Shown here in pieces: positions 1-8,672 of a DNA stretch of 64,000 bases. The notes beneath the pieces were generated by a model. The model worked only from the letters and a program-made list of their open reading frames with translations, was not told the origin of the DNA and did no database searches. How positions within the stretch are numbered: position 1 is the stretch's first letter; each line of letters begins with the position of its first letter. The DNA lies in contig NZ_JABGNA010000009.1 in the NCBI RefSeq assembly GCF_013149275.1, forward strand, positions 38,753 to 102,752, in the 5' to 3' direction. Origin of the DNA: Mucilaginibacter sp. SG564 (lineage in GTDB: Bacteria; Bacteroidota; Bacteroidia; Sphingobacteriales; Sphingobacteriaceae). The translations under genes and the position numbers were made by a program.

Positions 1-2
1 GT

Positions 3-104
3 AGCCTTTAGCCTTTAGCCTTTAGCCTTTAGCCTTTAGCCTTTAGCCTTTAGCCTTTAGCCTTTAGCCTTTAGCCTTTAGCCTTTAGCCTTTAGCCTTT
101 AGCC
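3..104. repeat. Perfect heptamer tandem repeat (AGCCTTT)n
   Basis: Fourteen full copies of AGCCTTT plus a final AGCC run without interruption from the window edge, so the array may extend further left. Its right end contains the stop codon of the minus-strand gene at 99-1151. It is a simple-sequence array prone to slippage. No function is visible. Confidence 0.95.
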
Positions 105-1151
105 TGTTGGGTATCTTCGTTTGAGCAGAGCATAAAATTTTTCGGCAGTAGCGGGTTTGCTTTCCCAGTTGTTTTTTACAACATAGTTGGTTTTCAAAAA
201 GCGCTCCGCTTCATCAAATGAATTAAAGCGGTTGGCTATTTCAATAGCTTCGCTGTAGGCCAGGCTGTAACCATTAAACAAGTCTTTGATATAAAGTAAT
301 TTATCATTCAGGTTAATGGCCGATTTTAGATCGGTAATAGGTAAAACAGCCGCAGGTGACGTGGTTGCTGCTACTTTATCTTTTTCGGCTTTTAATGCCG
401 ATATTTTTTGATTAATGGTCAGTACTTTATCGTCGGTTACGGCTTTGCCTTTATTGGCGTGATCTGGAGTCTGTTCCGCATCGGTTACGGTGAGTTCCTG
501 TTCGGCAACTGGTTGAGTATCTGCCTCTACCAGGGGTAATTGTTCGGTAAGCTCTTCCTGTTCAAAATGATCTTCTTCATCTTCCCATTCTGCAGCTTGT
601 TCAAGCTCCAATTCTTCTTTTACCGGCTCTTGTTCATGACGCTCAAATGAATAGGTATCACCCGTACTTTCGACCTTCAGATCAATGGTTGGAGCAGACT
701 GCTGTTCTTCCTGTACAGGTGCAGGCTCCGGCTCGTTTTGAACAGGGTTATACGGTGGCTGAACAGGTATTGCTGGAATATCCTGGCTTAACTCCAGTTT
801 GGTTTCGGCAACAGGTTTTTGTTGTACAACGGGTTCAAAATAGCGGGGCTCGGTTACTGGCTCCGGCTTTTTTTCAATAGGTGCCGGAGGAGGCAGAGGC
901 AATGGAATAGGCTTACTTATTTCTATTACCGGTTCGGGTTTTTCGGCAACAGGTACCGGCAGAACCGGGTTGGCACGCTCATGCAACCGGCGTAATATTT
1001 CGGCATGATCTTTTAAAAAATGGGCGTTAGCAACAAACAGCTCCAATTCCAATTCGTTCAGTTCGCTGCTTTCGGCTTCAAGGTAATTATATTGGTCATT
1101 AAGCTCTTTTAAAATTCCACCTATCTTTTTAAATACATCCAGTTGCTTCAT
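99..1151 (-). CDS. Pro/Glu-rich hypothetical protein with small conserved C-terminal domain
   Basis: The 350-residue protein has three parts. An N-terminal segment of about 65 residues (MKQLDVFKKIGGILKELNDQ) looks helical. A long low-complexity linker (about 65-240) is rich in Pro, Glu, Val and Gln. A C-terminal domain of about 75 residues (roughly 275-350) contains DLFNGYSLAYSEAIEIANRF and ends FYALLKRRYPTG. There is no signal peptide or membrane segment, so a cytoplasmic location is likely. It is divergent from the thymidine kinase gene, about 70 bp away. The layout suggests a scaffold or tether, but that is inference, and I do not recognise a characterised family. The stop codon falls inside the AGCCTTT array. 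Confidence 0.75.
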   Translation of the reverse strand: MKQLDVFKKIGGILKELNDQYNYLEAESSELNELELELFVANAHFLKDHAEILRRLHERANPVLPVPVAEKPEPVIEISKPIPLPLPPPAPIEKKPEPVTEPRYFEPVVQQKPVAETKLELSQDIPAIPVQPPYNPVQNEPEPAPVQEEQQSAPTIDLKVESTGDTYSFERHEQEPVKEELELEQAAEWEDEEDHFEQEELTEQLPLVEADTQPVAEQELTVTDAEQTPDHANKGKAVTDDKVLTINQKISALKAEKDKVAATTSPAAVLPITDLKSAINLNDKLLYIKDLFNGYSLAYSEAIEIANRFNSFDEAERFLKTNYVVKNNWESKPATAEKFYALLKRRYPTG

Positions 1152-1223
1152 GGCTTTAATCTTAGAAAAATGCTTATCAAAAATAGGATTAAATTCTGAT
1201 ATTTGCCCTCCACAATAGTCAGA

Positions 1224-1796
1224 ATGGTATTTAACGAGGAAATTTTTAAACGTAAAAGTGAATTAGGCGGAAGTATTGAACTGATCTGCGGATCTATGTT
1301 TTCTGGTAAAACAGAAGAGCTCATCAGAAGGCTTAACCGTGCTCGTATCGCGAAGCTAAGAGTAGAGATATTTAGCCCTAAAGCCGATACCCGTTTTGTT
1401 GAAGATGCCCTGGTTTCACACAATGCTAATTCTATACCTTCAACCCCGGTTGATAGCGCTTCGGCCATATTGTTACTCAGTAGCGATGCACATGTTGTAG
1501 GTATTGACGAAGCCCAGTTTTTTGATGATGAACTGCCCGAAGTTTGCAACATATTGGCTAACAAAGGCATTCGTGTAATAGTTGCAGGTTTGGATATGGA
1601 TTTTAAGGGCCGCCCGTTTGGTCCAATGCCAGCTATTATGGCCATTGCCGAGTCGGTTACCAAATTACATGCTGTTTGTGTGAGATGTGGTAATCCGGCG
1701 CTTTATTCATATCGTTTGGTTCCAGACGAAGCCAAAATACTCCTTGGCGAACAGGAAAGCTATGAGCCTCGATGCCGTATTTGCTACCATAGCTAA
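1224..1796 (+). CDS. tdk: Thymidine kinase, type II
   Basis: Phosphorylates thymidine with ATP in the dTMP salvage pathway (cytosol). The P-loop is GSMFSGKTEELIRR near residue 20, the Walker B-like segment is VVGIDEAQFFDD with the catalytic Glu, and the lasso zinc site is formed by CVRCGNP and CRICYHS. The 190-residue length fits type II bacterial enzymes. The frame is open from a TTG at 1203, but the ATG at 1224 gives the natural start (MVFNEEIFKRKSELGGSIEL). It is divergent from the Pro/Glu-rich gene and has no operon partner. Confidence 0.97.
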   Translation: MVFNEEIFKRKSELGGSIELICGSMFSGKTEELIRRLNRARIAKLRVEIFSPKADTRFVEDALVSHNANSIPSTPVDSASAILLLSSDAHVVGIDEAQFFDDELPEVCNILANKGIRVIVAGLDMDFKGRPFGPMPAIMAIAESVTKLHAVCVRCGNPALYSYRLVPDEAKILLGEQESYEPRCRICYHS

Positions 1797-1929
1797 AAGA
1801 TCAAAATTATTTTGCTATAAATCCCTCTTTTCCAAAACAAAAGGTAGCACATCATGTGTTTATATTTAAGGCAGGATGTGGTTTAATTATTAATTATAAT
1901 TAATTGCTCCTGCTTTAAGCAAAGCATCT

Positions 1930-2307
1930 ATGGCCAAAAAAATTTTTGTAATAGAGGATGATAAAGACATCAGGGATACCATTGTATATGTGCTGGAGGA
2001 AGCAGGCTACGAGGTAATTGCCTCGGATAATGCCAGGATATTAAAAAAAGTTAGCGAGCTGGAGCCCGATCTGATATTGCTTGATAACTGGCTTACCGAC
2101 TGGACAAGCGACCTGAGCGGGCAGCAACTGAGCAAAGCTTTGAAGAATGATCCTGCAACCAGTCATATCCCGGTAATACTTATTTCGGCGGTAAATAACT
2201 TAAAGGAAATTGCCAAAGCAGGCGAAGCGGATGGCTACATTCAAAAACCTTTTGACCTTACTCAATTAACAGAGGTTGTAAAGCGCCATATCAAAATAGA
2301 TCTTTAA
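1930..2307 (+). CDS. Single-domain response regulator
   Basis: A stand-alone receiver (REC) domain of 125 residues with no output domain. The acidic pair is E9-D10-D11, the phospho-acceptor is D52 in LILLDNWL, the switch Ser is S86 (VILISA), and the conserved Lys is K106 in the QKPF motif. It presumably acts as a CheY-like phospho-shuttle or by binding a partner. No kinase gene is adjacent. The extra TDWTSDLS segment after the Asp is a local insertion seen in some Bacteroidota receivers. Confidence 0.92.
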   Translation: MAKKIFVIEDDKDIRDTIVYVLEEAGYEVIASDNARILKKVSELEPDLILLDNWLTDWTSDLSGQQLSKALKNDPATSHIPVILISAVNNLKEIAKAGEADGYIQKPFDLTQLTEVVKRHIKIDL

Positions 2308-2585
2308 GCGTATCAAAGGTTAAGATTGCGATAACAGAGGTGATACTAAGCATAGTTTTATCCGGATTTGTAAAAAACAGATAAATATTAAAGGAAAATT
2401 TACTGTGTTATTATTACACTAAGTATTGATCGGAATCGCCTGTTTTAAGGTTATATTTAGCTGCTGGCAGATGCTTTTTCAGGAAGCGTTTATCAGGTTA
2501 ATATAAAGTATTAAAACTTAATTGGCTTATTTATAATTAATTGTTAATTATTAACCGTATCTTTACTTAATTAAATAAAAATATA

Positions 2586-2774
2586 ATGCAAGGAACAGTA
2601 AAATTTTTCAACGAAAGCAAAGGTTTTGGATTTATTACACCAAGTAATGGTGGTGCCGAAGTTTTTGTACATGCCTCAGGCCTTATTGACACTATCCGTG
2701 AAAACGACAGTGTTACCTACGATGTAGAGCAAGGTAAAAAAGGCTTAAATGCGGTAAATGTAAAAGTAGGTTAA
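2586..2774 (+). CDS. Cold-shock domain protein (CspA family)
   Basis: A 62-residue single cold-shock domain, at the short end of the family. RNP1 is visible as KGFGFITP and RNP2 as VFVHAS. These proteins bind single-stranded nucleic acid and act as RNA chaperones. The gene is preceded by 278 bp without a gene, room for the long untranslated leader typical of csp genes, and is followed directly by a strong intrinsic terminator, so it is monocistronic. Confidence 0.95.
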   Translation: MQGTVKFFNESKGFGFITPSNGGAEVFVHASGLIDTIRENDSVTYDVEQGKKGLNAVNVKVG

Positions 2775-2799
2775 TAACTATCATTATAAAATCGTACAA

Positions 2800-2829
2800 G
2801 CATCTGCACATTGTGTGGGTGCTTTTTTT
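2800..2829 (+). terminator. Intrinsic terminator of the cold-shock gene
   Basis: GCATCTGCACA pairs with TGTGTGGGTGC (some G-U pairs, innermost bases open) and is followed by seven T. It lies 26 bp after the csp stop codon. Confidence 0.8.
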
Positions 2830-2853
2830 ATGCTTGGATTTTTCTTGCCTATT

Positions 2854-2884
2854 TGTCATTTTGAGCGATAGCGAAGGATGACAT
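2854..2884. repeat. Short palindromic intergenic repeat (TGTCAT...ATGACA)
   Basis: TGTCATTTTGAGCGATAGCG followed by AAGGATGACAT forms an imperfect inverted repeat. Its ends resemble the dispersed TGTCAT-type elements elsewhere in this window (10607, 11478), so it is probably a REP-like genomic repeat. Confidence 0.5.
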
Positions 2885-2906
2885 ACAAGGAAGGAGAAAT
2901 AGAAAC

Positions 2907-2942
2907 AAAAAAGGCCGATGGTAAAACCATCAGCCTTTTTTA
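2907..2942 (-). terminator. Terminator downstream of the primary sigma factor gene
   Basis: AAAAAAGGCCGATGGT and ACCATCAGCCTTTTTT form a stem with one mismatch around an AAA loop. A and T runs on both sides let it work in both directions. It lies 30 bp beyond the sigma gene stop. Confidence 0.85.
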
Positions 2943-2971
2943 TAAAATTTGGGCGCTGTGCGCCCGCAATA

Positions 2972-3832
2972 TTAGTTCAAATACGATTGTAAAAGATTTG
3001 ATTTGGAATTATGACGCAAACGCATCAAAGCTTTATCCTTTAACTGGCGTACACGTTCGCGGGTCAGGTTAAATTTCTCGCCTATTTCTTCCAAAGAATG
3101 CGGAGCGTAGCCACCTAAACCGAAGAATAAGATGATCACCTCGCGGTCGCGTTCGGCAAGGATGCTTAATGAACGTTTGATCTCTTGTGATAGTGAGTCC
3201 ATCATCAGTTCGGTATCAGTTGCCGCATCGGTACTTTGCAGTACGTCAAGCAAAGTGTTTTCTTCGCCCTGGATAAACGGAGCATCCATAGATATCTGGC
3301 GGCCTGCATTACTCAGGGAGTCGGCTATTTTATCAACAGATATTTCCAGGTCATCAGCCAATTCCTCTGGTGTAGGCTGTCTTTCAAACTCTTGCTCTAG
3401 TTTTGAAGCTGCTTTATGTATTTTGCTTAATGAACCAATTTGGTTTAAAGGTAAGCGCACAATACGTGATTGCTCTGCAACTGCCGATAATATCGACTGG
3501 CGGATCCACCATACGGCATATGAAATGAATTTAAAACCTTTGGTTTCATCAAAACGTCTGGCTGCTTTAATCAGGCCTAAGTTTCCTTCGTTGATAAGGT
3601 CGCCCAAAGTAAGGCCTTGATTTTGATACTGTTTTGCTACTGACACCACAAAACGAAGGTTAGTTTTGGTTAACCTTTCTAATGCGGCCTGGTCGCCCTC
3701 ACGGATCTTTTGTGCCAGGATCACTTCTTCCTGCGCACTAATTAAATCTACCTTGCCTATTTCATGCAGATACTTTTCAAGCGACTGAGACTCGCGGTTG
3801 GTAATGGATTGGGATATTTTAAGTTGTCTCAT
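2972..3832 (-). CDS. rpoD: RNA polymerase primary sigma factor (sigma-70, RpoD/SigA type)
   Basis: The housekeeping sigma factor that directs RNA polymerase to TTTG/TAnnTTTG promoters. At 286 residues it lacks most of region 1.1, as usual in Bacteroidota. Region 1.2 is SLEKYLHEIGKVDLI. Region 2 holds NLRFVVSVAKQY, GDLINEGNLGLIKAARRFDE and the -10 recognition helix with FISYAVWWIRQSI. Region 3 follows (RLPLNQ). Region 4 ends with HSLEEIGEKFNLTRERVRQL, the -35 helix-turn-helix. It is preceded by a 315-bp gene-free leader and followed by a terminator, so it is a single-gene unit. Confidence 0.96.
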   Translation of the reverse strand: MRQLKISQSITNRESQSLEKYLHEIGKVDLISAQEEVILAQKIREGDQAALERLTKTNLRFVVSVAKQYQNQGLTLGDLINEGNLGLIKAARRFDETKGFKFISYAVWWIRQSILSAVAEQSRIVRLPLNQIGSLSKIHKAASKLEQEFERQPTPEELADDLEISVDKIADSLSNAGRQISMDAPFIQGEENTLLDVLQSTDAATDTELMMDSLSQEIKRSLSILAERDREVIILFFGLGGYAPHSLEEIGEKFNLTRERVRQLKDKALMRLRHNSKSNLLQSYLN

Positions 3833-4147
3833 TTTTTTGAATAGATTTTTTTCAAGCTAATAAACAGTCCGATAAGATTTTTGTCCGGTTAGCTTTAACC
3901 GGGCGGTATTAAAAAATAAATTAAATTAAACTTTGCTTCCGTAAATTTTACTATACCCGGGATAGTTACGAGGGTTGGCTAATGCTGTTATTGCAGTACG
4001 AAGCGTGGTGTTAGTAACCAATAAATGTTTAATCAAATGTATGATCTCTTAAATGGATGCACAAAGATACTCAATTAAATGCTATTATTGTGTCAAAATT
4101 ACATGACGCAAGGATGTAATAACGGTTTATTATAGCCTTTTTTTAAT
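3833..4147 (-). promoter_or_regulatory. Gene-free leader of the sigma factor gene with a candidate -7 box
   Basis: On the minus strand TATCTTTG at 4069-4062 matches the Bacteroidota -7 consensus TAnnTTTG. A possible -33 element (TTTG at 4097-4094) sits slightly far, at 24 bp. This would give an untranslated leader of about 220 nt. No open reading frame of note or strong hairpin was seen in the rest. Confidence 0.4.
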
Positions 4148-6610
4148 TTAGTTGGTTATTTCGGCGCTGGTCTCTTCTTTTTTCGCTCTGTTCTTGTTCC
4201 ATTTTATTTTAATCTTGCCGTCGTCGCCGTCTGTAGCTAATATATGTAAAACAATACCCTTCATGCGTTTTTTATTTCGTTCAGTTTGATCAACTATAGC
4301 GGTATCTTTTTTAGGATTACGCAATGGTATATCAAGCGCTATATTGGTACCTTTTGAAAGGGAATATACGCCGGCTACATCCATGTTGAGCACACTCGAG
4401 TTGATTTGCATAGGACTGATGTTGATCTTATCGCCGTCAATATCAAACTTACCCTTCAGGTTTGAAAAGGTGATATTCTTCAGATCGCGGAAAGGGAACG
4501 CGAATTTCCCTACACTTGTTATCGGGCTAAAATTAATCAAGGCCCCTTTTTGCAGATCGATGGTGGCTGTTCCCTTTAATGATCGTGGTACCAGATTACC
4601 ATCATTATTGATCCCGCCTGTAAGATGAGCCTGCGCCGATAAAAATCCTCTAAGGTTTTTTGATGAAAAGCTCTTCAGGCCAAAATCATTAAACGATTCA
4701 AAAAAGTTGCTTACATTTACATTATCAACCTGCGTGTTAAGCAAAAAGTTATTCACCTTGCCATTTTGTACCAGGTTGCCGGCCAGTTTTAACGACCCGC
4801 CCGCGTTTTTAACGCTAACATTTTGAACTTTTATAATATTATTATCCAGCAACAGATCGGCAGTGGCATCGGTAGCTAAAAACTTTTTATAATAAACTTT
4901 GGCAACACGCAGATGCAATTCGGCCCTGCCTTTGTCAAATGCGGTGTTGAGTTTGTTGTTCAAATTTATTTTGGTATTTTTTGTTTTAGCCGGCGCTTCG
5001 CTTTGGCGGGCATTCAAAAAGCCTAAAAATTCGGCTATATGTAACTGCGGACTTGTTATTTGCCATACGATCAGTATTTTCTCAGGGGCTGTGTAGTACA
5101 GATTTAAAAAATTACTCACCTTTCCTTGCATATTTACCACACTATTACCCGTTTGCAAGCGGATATTATTCATATACAAATCGTTCTTATAAAATCTCAG
5201 TGCTATACCCGTATTTTTAAAATGAAGGTTACGCGGTAAATAACTAACATCAGCATTTTTGATGTTAACTACACCGTCCAGCACAGGTTTGTTTAACTCG
5301 TAATTTACCAGGTCGGCTTTGTAAGCCATGGTAATATCGGCGGTACCTTTTGTAAACTTAAGGCTCTGCTCGCCAATAACGGGATTAAGTTTTTCCACGT
5401 CAAATTTTGACCGGAATATACCGGTGGCTACCGGCGTATTCAGGTTATTAATAAAAGCGGTATCAACTGTAAAAGGCAAACCCTTGTAATCGCCATTGAA
5501 ATGATAAAGCTTAATAACCGAATTTTCATCGCCCAACCCTTTGCCGTTGATATAATTATTGCTAAATACCCCATTAAAACTGCAATTATTTATATTGCCG
5601 CCCGGAGTAGTTAATGTATTATCTTTTACCTTACAGGTAACAAAGATCAAAGGATCTCCGCCTCCGTTAAAACTACCTTTTAAGTCGCACTTTACGGCGA
5701 TTGGTTTGTCCAGATCAAACATCCGGAGGCTTTTAGTAATATTGGCCGCTAACAGGTTTGATGCACTTCTCCAAAGGATATTATCGTTAGCTATATTTAT
5801 GGTAAAGTCTGTGGATTTTTGAGCCAGGTTAAATTGTGCACCAATAGTGAAGGTATCATCGCCAATATCCAATTTGTTAGGAGCAACGGTGATCAGTTTG
5901 CTTTTGTTTTCATAGCCGATATCAAAAGGCCCATTAAGCAGCTTGTCTTTCATGAAACTCCCTTTTCTGGTATTGAACGAGAAACTTTTTACCAGCGTTT
6001 TTAGTTGAAGGTGAGCCCTCCAGCCTGTAGCAGGATAATCCATTCTGCCATCAATATCCTGCACTTCAAACTGGAATAATTTATAAGCCTTCCGGTCGTC
6101 GACAACAAAGGTAACGTTGTTTAATTCAAAGCGTTTTATTTGGGTTGATGAGTTGCTCTTATCCTTGGTTTTTGGCGTATTTTCAGGGCTCTTGCTTTTA
6201 AAAACGGCAGTATTACTATAGCCTGTACTGTCTGTAAACAGATCAATTTTGGCATTGCTGATCTCTATTTTATTGATATCGACTGTGCCCTTCAGCAAAG
6301 CGCCGGCATTTACAGAAACATAAATATCATTCGCGCTGAGCAGTGTATGGCGATGGCTGGCCCACAGTTTATCTTTTAAGGTTACATTTTTTAGCGCCAC
6401 AGACACACCTGGGAATCCCTTGAAAAAGGTAGGGTCAAGCCCGCCGATGGTAAGCGTGCCATTGATGTTTTTGTTAAGCTCGGTAGTGATCATGGTAAGC
6501 ACTTTTTGCTTGTTGTAAATCACATAAGCAGTAACAATGATAAAGGCTATTATAACCAATGCTATAATACCACCTAATATTTTTAATAATGTTTTAACCC
6601 ACTTAGGCAT
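4148..6610 (-). CDS. AsmA-family inner-membrane/periplasmic protein
   Basis: An 820-residue protein with one N-terminal membrane helix (about residues 10-32, LLKILGGIIALVIIAFIIVT) and a long periplasmic beta-rich region. The N-terminal part, with INGTLTIGGLDPTFFKGFPG and the following DIYVSVNAGALLKGTVDI, is typical of AsmA. The C-terminal part (about 640-780, GTATIDLQKGALINFSPI, FDIDGDKINISPMQINSS) matches the AsmA C-terminal domain. Proteins of this bridge-like lipid-transfer superfamily affect outer-membrane lipid homeostasis. The exact role here is inferred. It is divergent from the retropepsin-like gene at 6772 and about 315 bp upstream of the sigma factor gene. Confidence 0.88.
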   Translation of the reverse strand: MPKWVKTLLKILGGIIALVIIAFIIVTAYVIYNKQKVLTMITTELNKNINGTLTIGGLDPTFFKGFPGVSVALKNVTLKDKLWASHRHTLLSANDIYVSVNAGALLKGTVDINKIEISNAKIDLFTDSTGYSNTAVFKSKSPENTPKTKDKSNSSTQIKRFELNNVTFVVDDRKAYKLFQFEVQDIDGRMDYPATGWRAHLQLKTLVKSFSFNTRKGSFMKDKLLNGPFDIGYENKSKLITVAPNKLDIGDDTFTIGAQFNLAQKSTDFTINIANDNILWRSASNLLAANITKSLRMFDLDKPIAVKCDLKGSFNGGGDPLIFVTCKVKDNTLTTPGGNINNCSFNGVFSNNYINGKGLGDENSVIKLYHFNGDYKGLPFTVDTAFINNLNTPVATGIFRSKFDVEKLNPVIGEQSLKFTKGTADITMAYKADLVNYELNKPVLDGVVNIKNADVSYLPRNLHFKNTGIALRFYKNDLYMNNIRLQTGNSVVNMQGKVSNFLNLYYTAPEKILIVWQITSPQLHIAEFLGFLNARQSEAPAKTKNTKINLNNKLNTAFDKGRAELHLRVAKVYYKKFLATDATADLLLDNNIIKVQNVSVKNAGGSLKLAGNLVQNGKVNNFLLNTQVDNVNVSNFFESFNDFGLKSFSSKNLRGFLSAQAHLTGGINNDGNLVPRSLKGTATIDLQKGALINFSPITSVGKFAFPFRDLKNITFSNLKGKFDIDGDKINISPMQINSSVLNMDVAGVYSLSKGTNIALDIPLRNPKKDTAIVDQTERNKKRMKGIVLHILATDGDDGKIKIKWNKNRAKKEETSAEITN

Positions 6611-6771
6611 ATTTATTAATTTAACAATAAAGGGTTAAACAATCTAATTGTTTGAAAACAAAGCTCCTTGTTGTGAAAAGTATATTCTTTTTTACAAAGT
6701 TTAAGGAAATTATAAACAATATGACGTAACAAAACTTTGCCTTAAATATCTTAATAATTTATTCCGTTGAA

Positions 6772-8067
6772 ATGAAAATACGCTGCCTGTTAACCTTAAC
6801 CATAATGCTGTTTGCCATTGAATTGCCCTTATCAGCACAGATAAAGCAACTTAATGAGCTGGTATATACCAAACAATATACGCAATTAGAGCAGGTTTTA
6901 AGCACCTCTCATTTATCGGCAAATAACCGGATGCTTTATCAGGCATTTTTAGCCAACGTATTTAATCAGCCCGAAACATCAAGCGTATTGCTTAAAAAAA
7001 TATTTGCCGGTAAAATAGGGGCAGGCGACAGTAAATTGCAGTTTTACCTGCACCGTATTGCTTATGATAATTATGTTAAACTAAGTCAATACAAAGGGGC
7101 GCATACAGCTGCCGAACAATTGGTTAAGGATTACCGTGCCATGTTTAGCCCAAGTGAATTAACCGATCAGCTGGACGAAAACAAGATATGGGCCGCGCTT
7201 GCAAACACTCCTGTTCAGCAGGTGCAGAAACAAGCTTCATCAGCCATCCCGGTAAAAAAAGATATGGCCGGTTTGTGGAATATCCCGGTGCAGCAACAGG
7301 ATAGCAGTTATCTGTTCATTTTTGATACCGGCGCCAATATATCAACCATAACCGCCACCTATGCCCAAAAGCTGAACCTGGATGTTATTAAAAGCTCCGA
7401 AGTGCGCATAGACGGTGGCATGAACGGTGTGAGCAGCAAAGTGAAATTAGGCATGGCCAAACATTTACATATTGGTAAAGTGCAGATCAATAACGCCTTG
7501 TTCCTGATATTTCCGGATAGCGCATTAAGTTTTGCGGGCGGGGCCTATAAAATAAACGGAATTATTGGCTTGCCCATTATTAAAGCATTGGAAGAAATAA
7601 CCATTGCCAGGGATACTATGCATATACCTTTAGTGGCTGATAAAAGGCCTGTGCCACATAACCTGGCGCTTGATCTGTTGCAGCCCATTATATATATGGA
7701 TTATCAGAGCAAGGCATTACCTTTTACTTTTGATACCGGCGCACAGGGGACTTTATTTAGCGATAATTTTTATAAGCGGTTTAAAACCCAGCTGGATAGC
7801 ATTTCCAAAAAAGACAGCCTGCAAATGGGAGGGGCCGGTGGTTCAAGACGAATGAATATTATCAAGGTGCCTCAACTCACTTTCACTGTTGATCATAAGC
7901 CGGTACTCTTCCGCAATACCCAGGTAAGCCTGGAAACAGCCCAGGTAAGCGACAAATATTACTATGGTAACATAGGGCAGGATATGTTTATACAGTTTAC
8001 CAGTATGACCATCAATTTTGTAAATTCATCTGTTTCCTTTGGTGATAGAAAAGAACCGGCGAAATGA
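6772..8067 (+). CDS. Secreted protein with two retropepsin-like aspartic protease domains
   Basis: A signal peptide (MKIRCLLTLTIMLFAIELPLSAQ) leads a helical region (about 25-150) and two retroviral-type aspartyl protease modules. The first has the active-site triad FIFDTGANISTIT near residue 185 and the glycine-rich flap-side motif GIIGLPII. The second has FTFDTGAQGTLFS near residue 320. Retropepsins work as dimers, so two modules in one chain could form a pseudo-dimer, as in pepsin; that is inference. The protein is likely periplasmic. Its stop codon abuts the stop of the convergent DUF4202 gene with no gap. Confidence 0.85.
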   Translation: MKIRCLLTLTIMLFAIELPLSAQIKQLNELVYTKQYTQLEQVLSTSHLSANNRMLYQAFLANVFNQPETSSVLLKKIFAGKIGAGDSKLQFYLHRIAYDNYVKLSQYKGAHTAAEQLVKDYRAMFSPSELTDQLDENKIWAALANTPVQQVQKQASSAIPVKKDMAGLWNIPVQQQDSSYLFIFDTGANISTITATYAQKLNLDVIKSSEVRIDGGMNGVSSKVKLGMAKHLHIGKVQINNALFLIFPDSALSFAGGAYKINGIIGLPIIKALEEITIARDTMHIPLVADKRPVPHNLALDLLQPIIYMDYQSKALPFTFDTGAQGTLFSDNFYKRFKTQLDSISKKDSLQMGGAGGSRRMNIIKVPQLTFTVDHKPVLFRNTQVSLETAQVSDKYYYGNIGQDMFIQFTSMTINFVNSSVSFGDRKEPAK

Positions 8068-8661
8068 TTAGTTGCTGTTGATCAGTTTCAAAGCCTCCTG
8101 AATATAATGCATCCCCTGATCAGAATAAGGCAGGGTTAATGCAAACTGGTGCCCGTGCGTATCCATTTTTAGCAGTGACTTTTTGAGAATATTGATCACC
8201 TTGTCGGCTTCGTACTTAGGATGAAAATCCTCATATTGAAACTGCAGAAAAACCAGGCAAAGGGCGTTTTCCATGGTTTGCACATCAGGATCAACCTTAA
8301 TCTTTTGTTTTAATAATATCTGCCTCACCCGGGCAATTTGCTCTGGAGTATAACCTGCATCTTCCATCATAGCGGTAGATTTTTCGGCATGGTGCAGGGC
8401 AAGGTCTTTACGCCATTTTAAATAAGCCTCACGGCCATCGGGATAGGTATTACGGGGGATTTCCCAGCGACCGATATGCTGGCTCCGGGAGGCCAATAAT
8501 AATTCCTCGTTGGCATCAGGTTGCAATTGTTTTACCCAATCATATAGTTTAATGGCCAAAAAATATTCCTGCGGATAACTTTTGCCTTCCCAGGTAAAAG
8601 TGTGAGGATCTTTTTGATTATAGGCATCAAATTGCCCAAAAGCCGCGCTTAATTTACTCAT
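8068..8661 (-). CDS. DUF4202 family protein
   Basis: The 197-residue cytosolic protein has the family's conserved features: an N-terminal FGQFDAYNQKDPHTFTWEGK, LLLASRSQHIGRWEIPR with a His-rich core, and YLKWRKDLALHHAEK, followed by FLQFQYEDF. The conserved His/Asp/Glu pattern resembles an HD-like metal site, but no reaction is established for the family. It lies 11 bp downstream of the ClC gene on the same strand, so the two are probably cotranscribed. Confidence 0.88.
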   Translation of the reverse strand: MSKLSAAFGQFDAYNQKDPHTFTWEGKSYPQEYFLAIKLYDWVKQLQPDANEELLLASRSQHIGRWEIPRNTYPDGREAYLKWRKDLALHHAEKSTAMMEDAGYTPEQIARVRQILLKQKIKVDPDVQTMENALCLVFLQFQYEDFHPKYEADKVINILKKSLLKMDTHGHQFALTLPYSDQGMHYIQEALKLINSN

Positions 8662-8672
8662 GATTATAGTTT

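Noticed and set aside
1148..1663. Minus-strand frame antisense to tdk
   Set aside because: Low-complexity Ser/Leu-rich translation opposite a clear thymidine kinase; a shadow frame.
2878..3072. Plus-strand 64-codon frame across the rpoD terminator
   Set aside because: It reads through a terminator hairpin and into the antisense of the sigma factor gene; no family resemblance.
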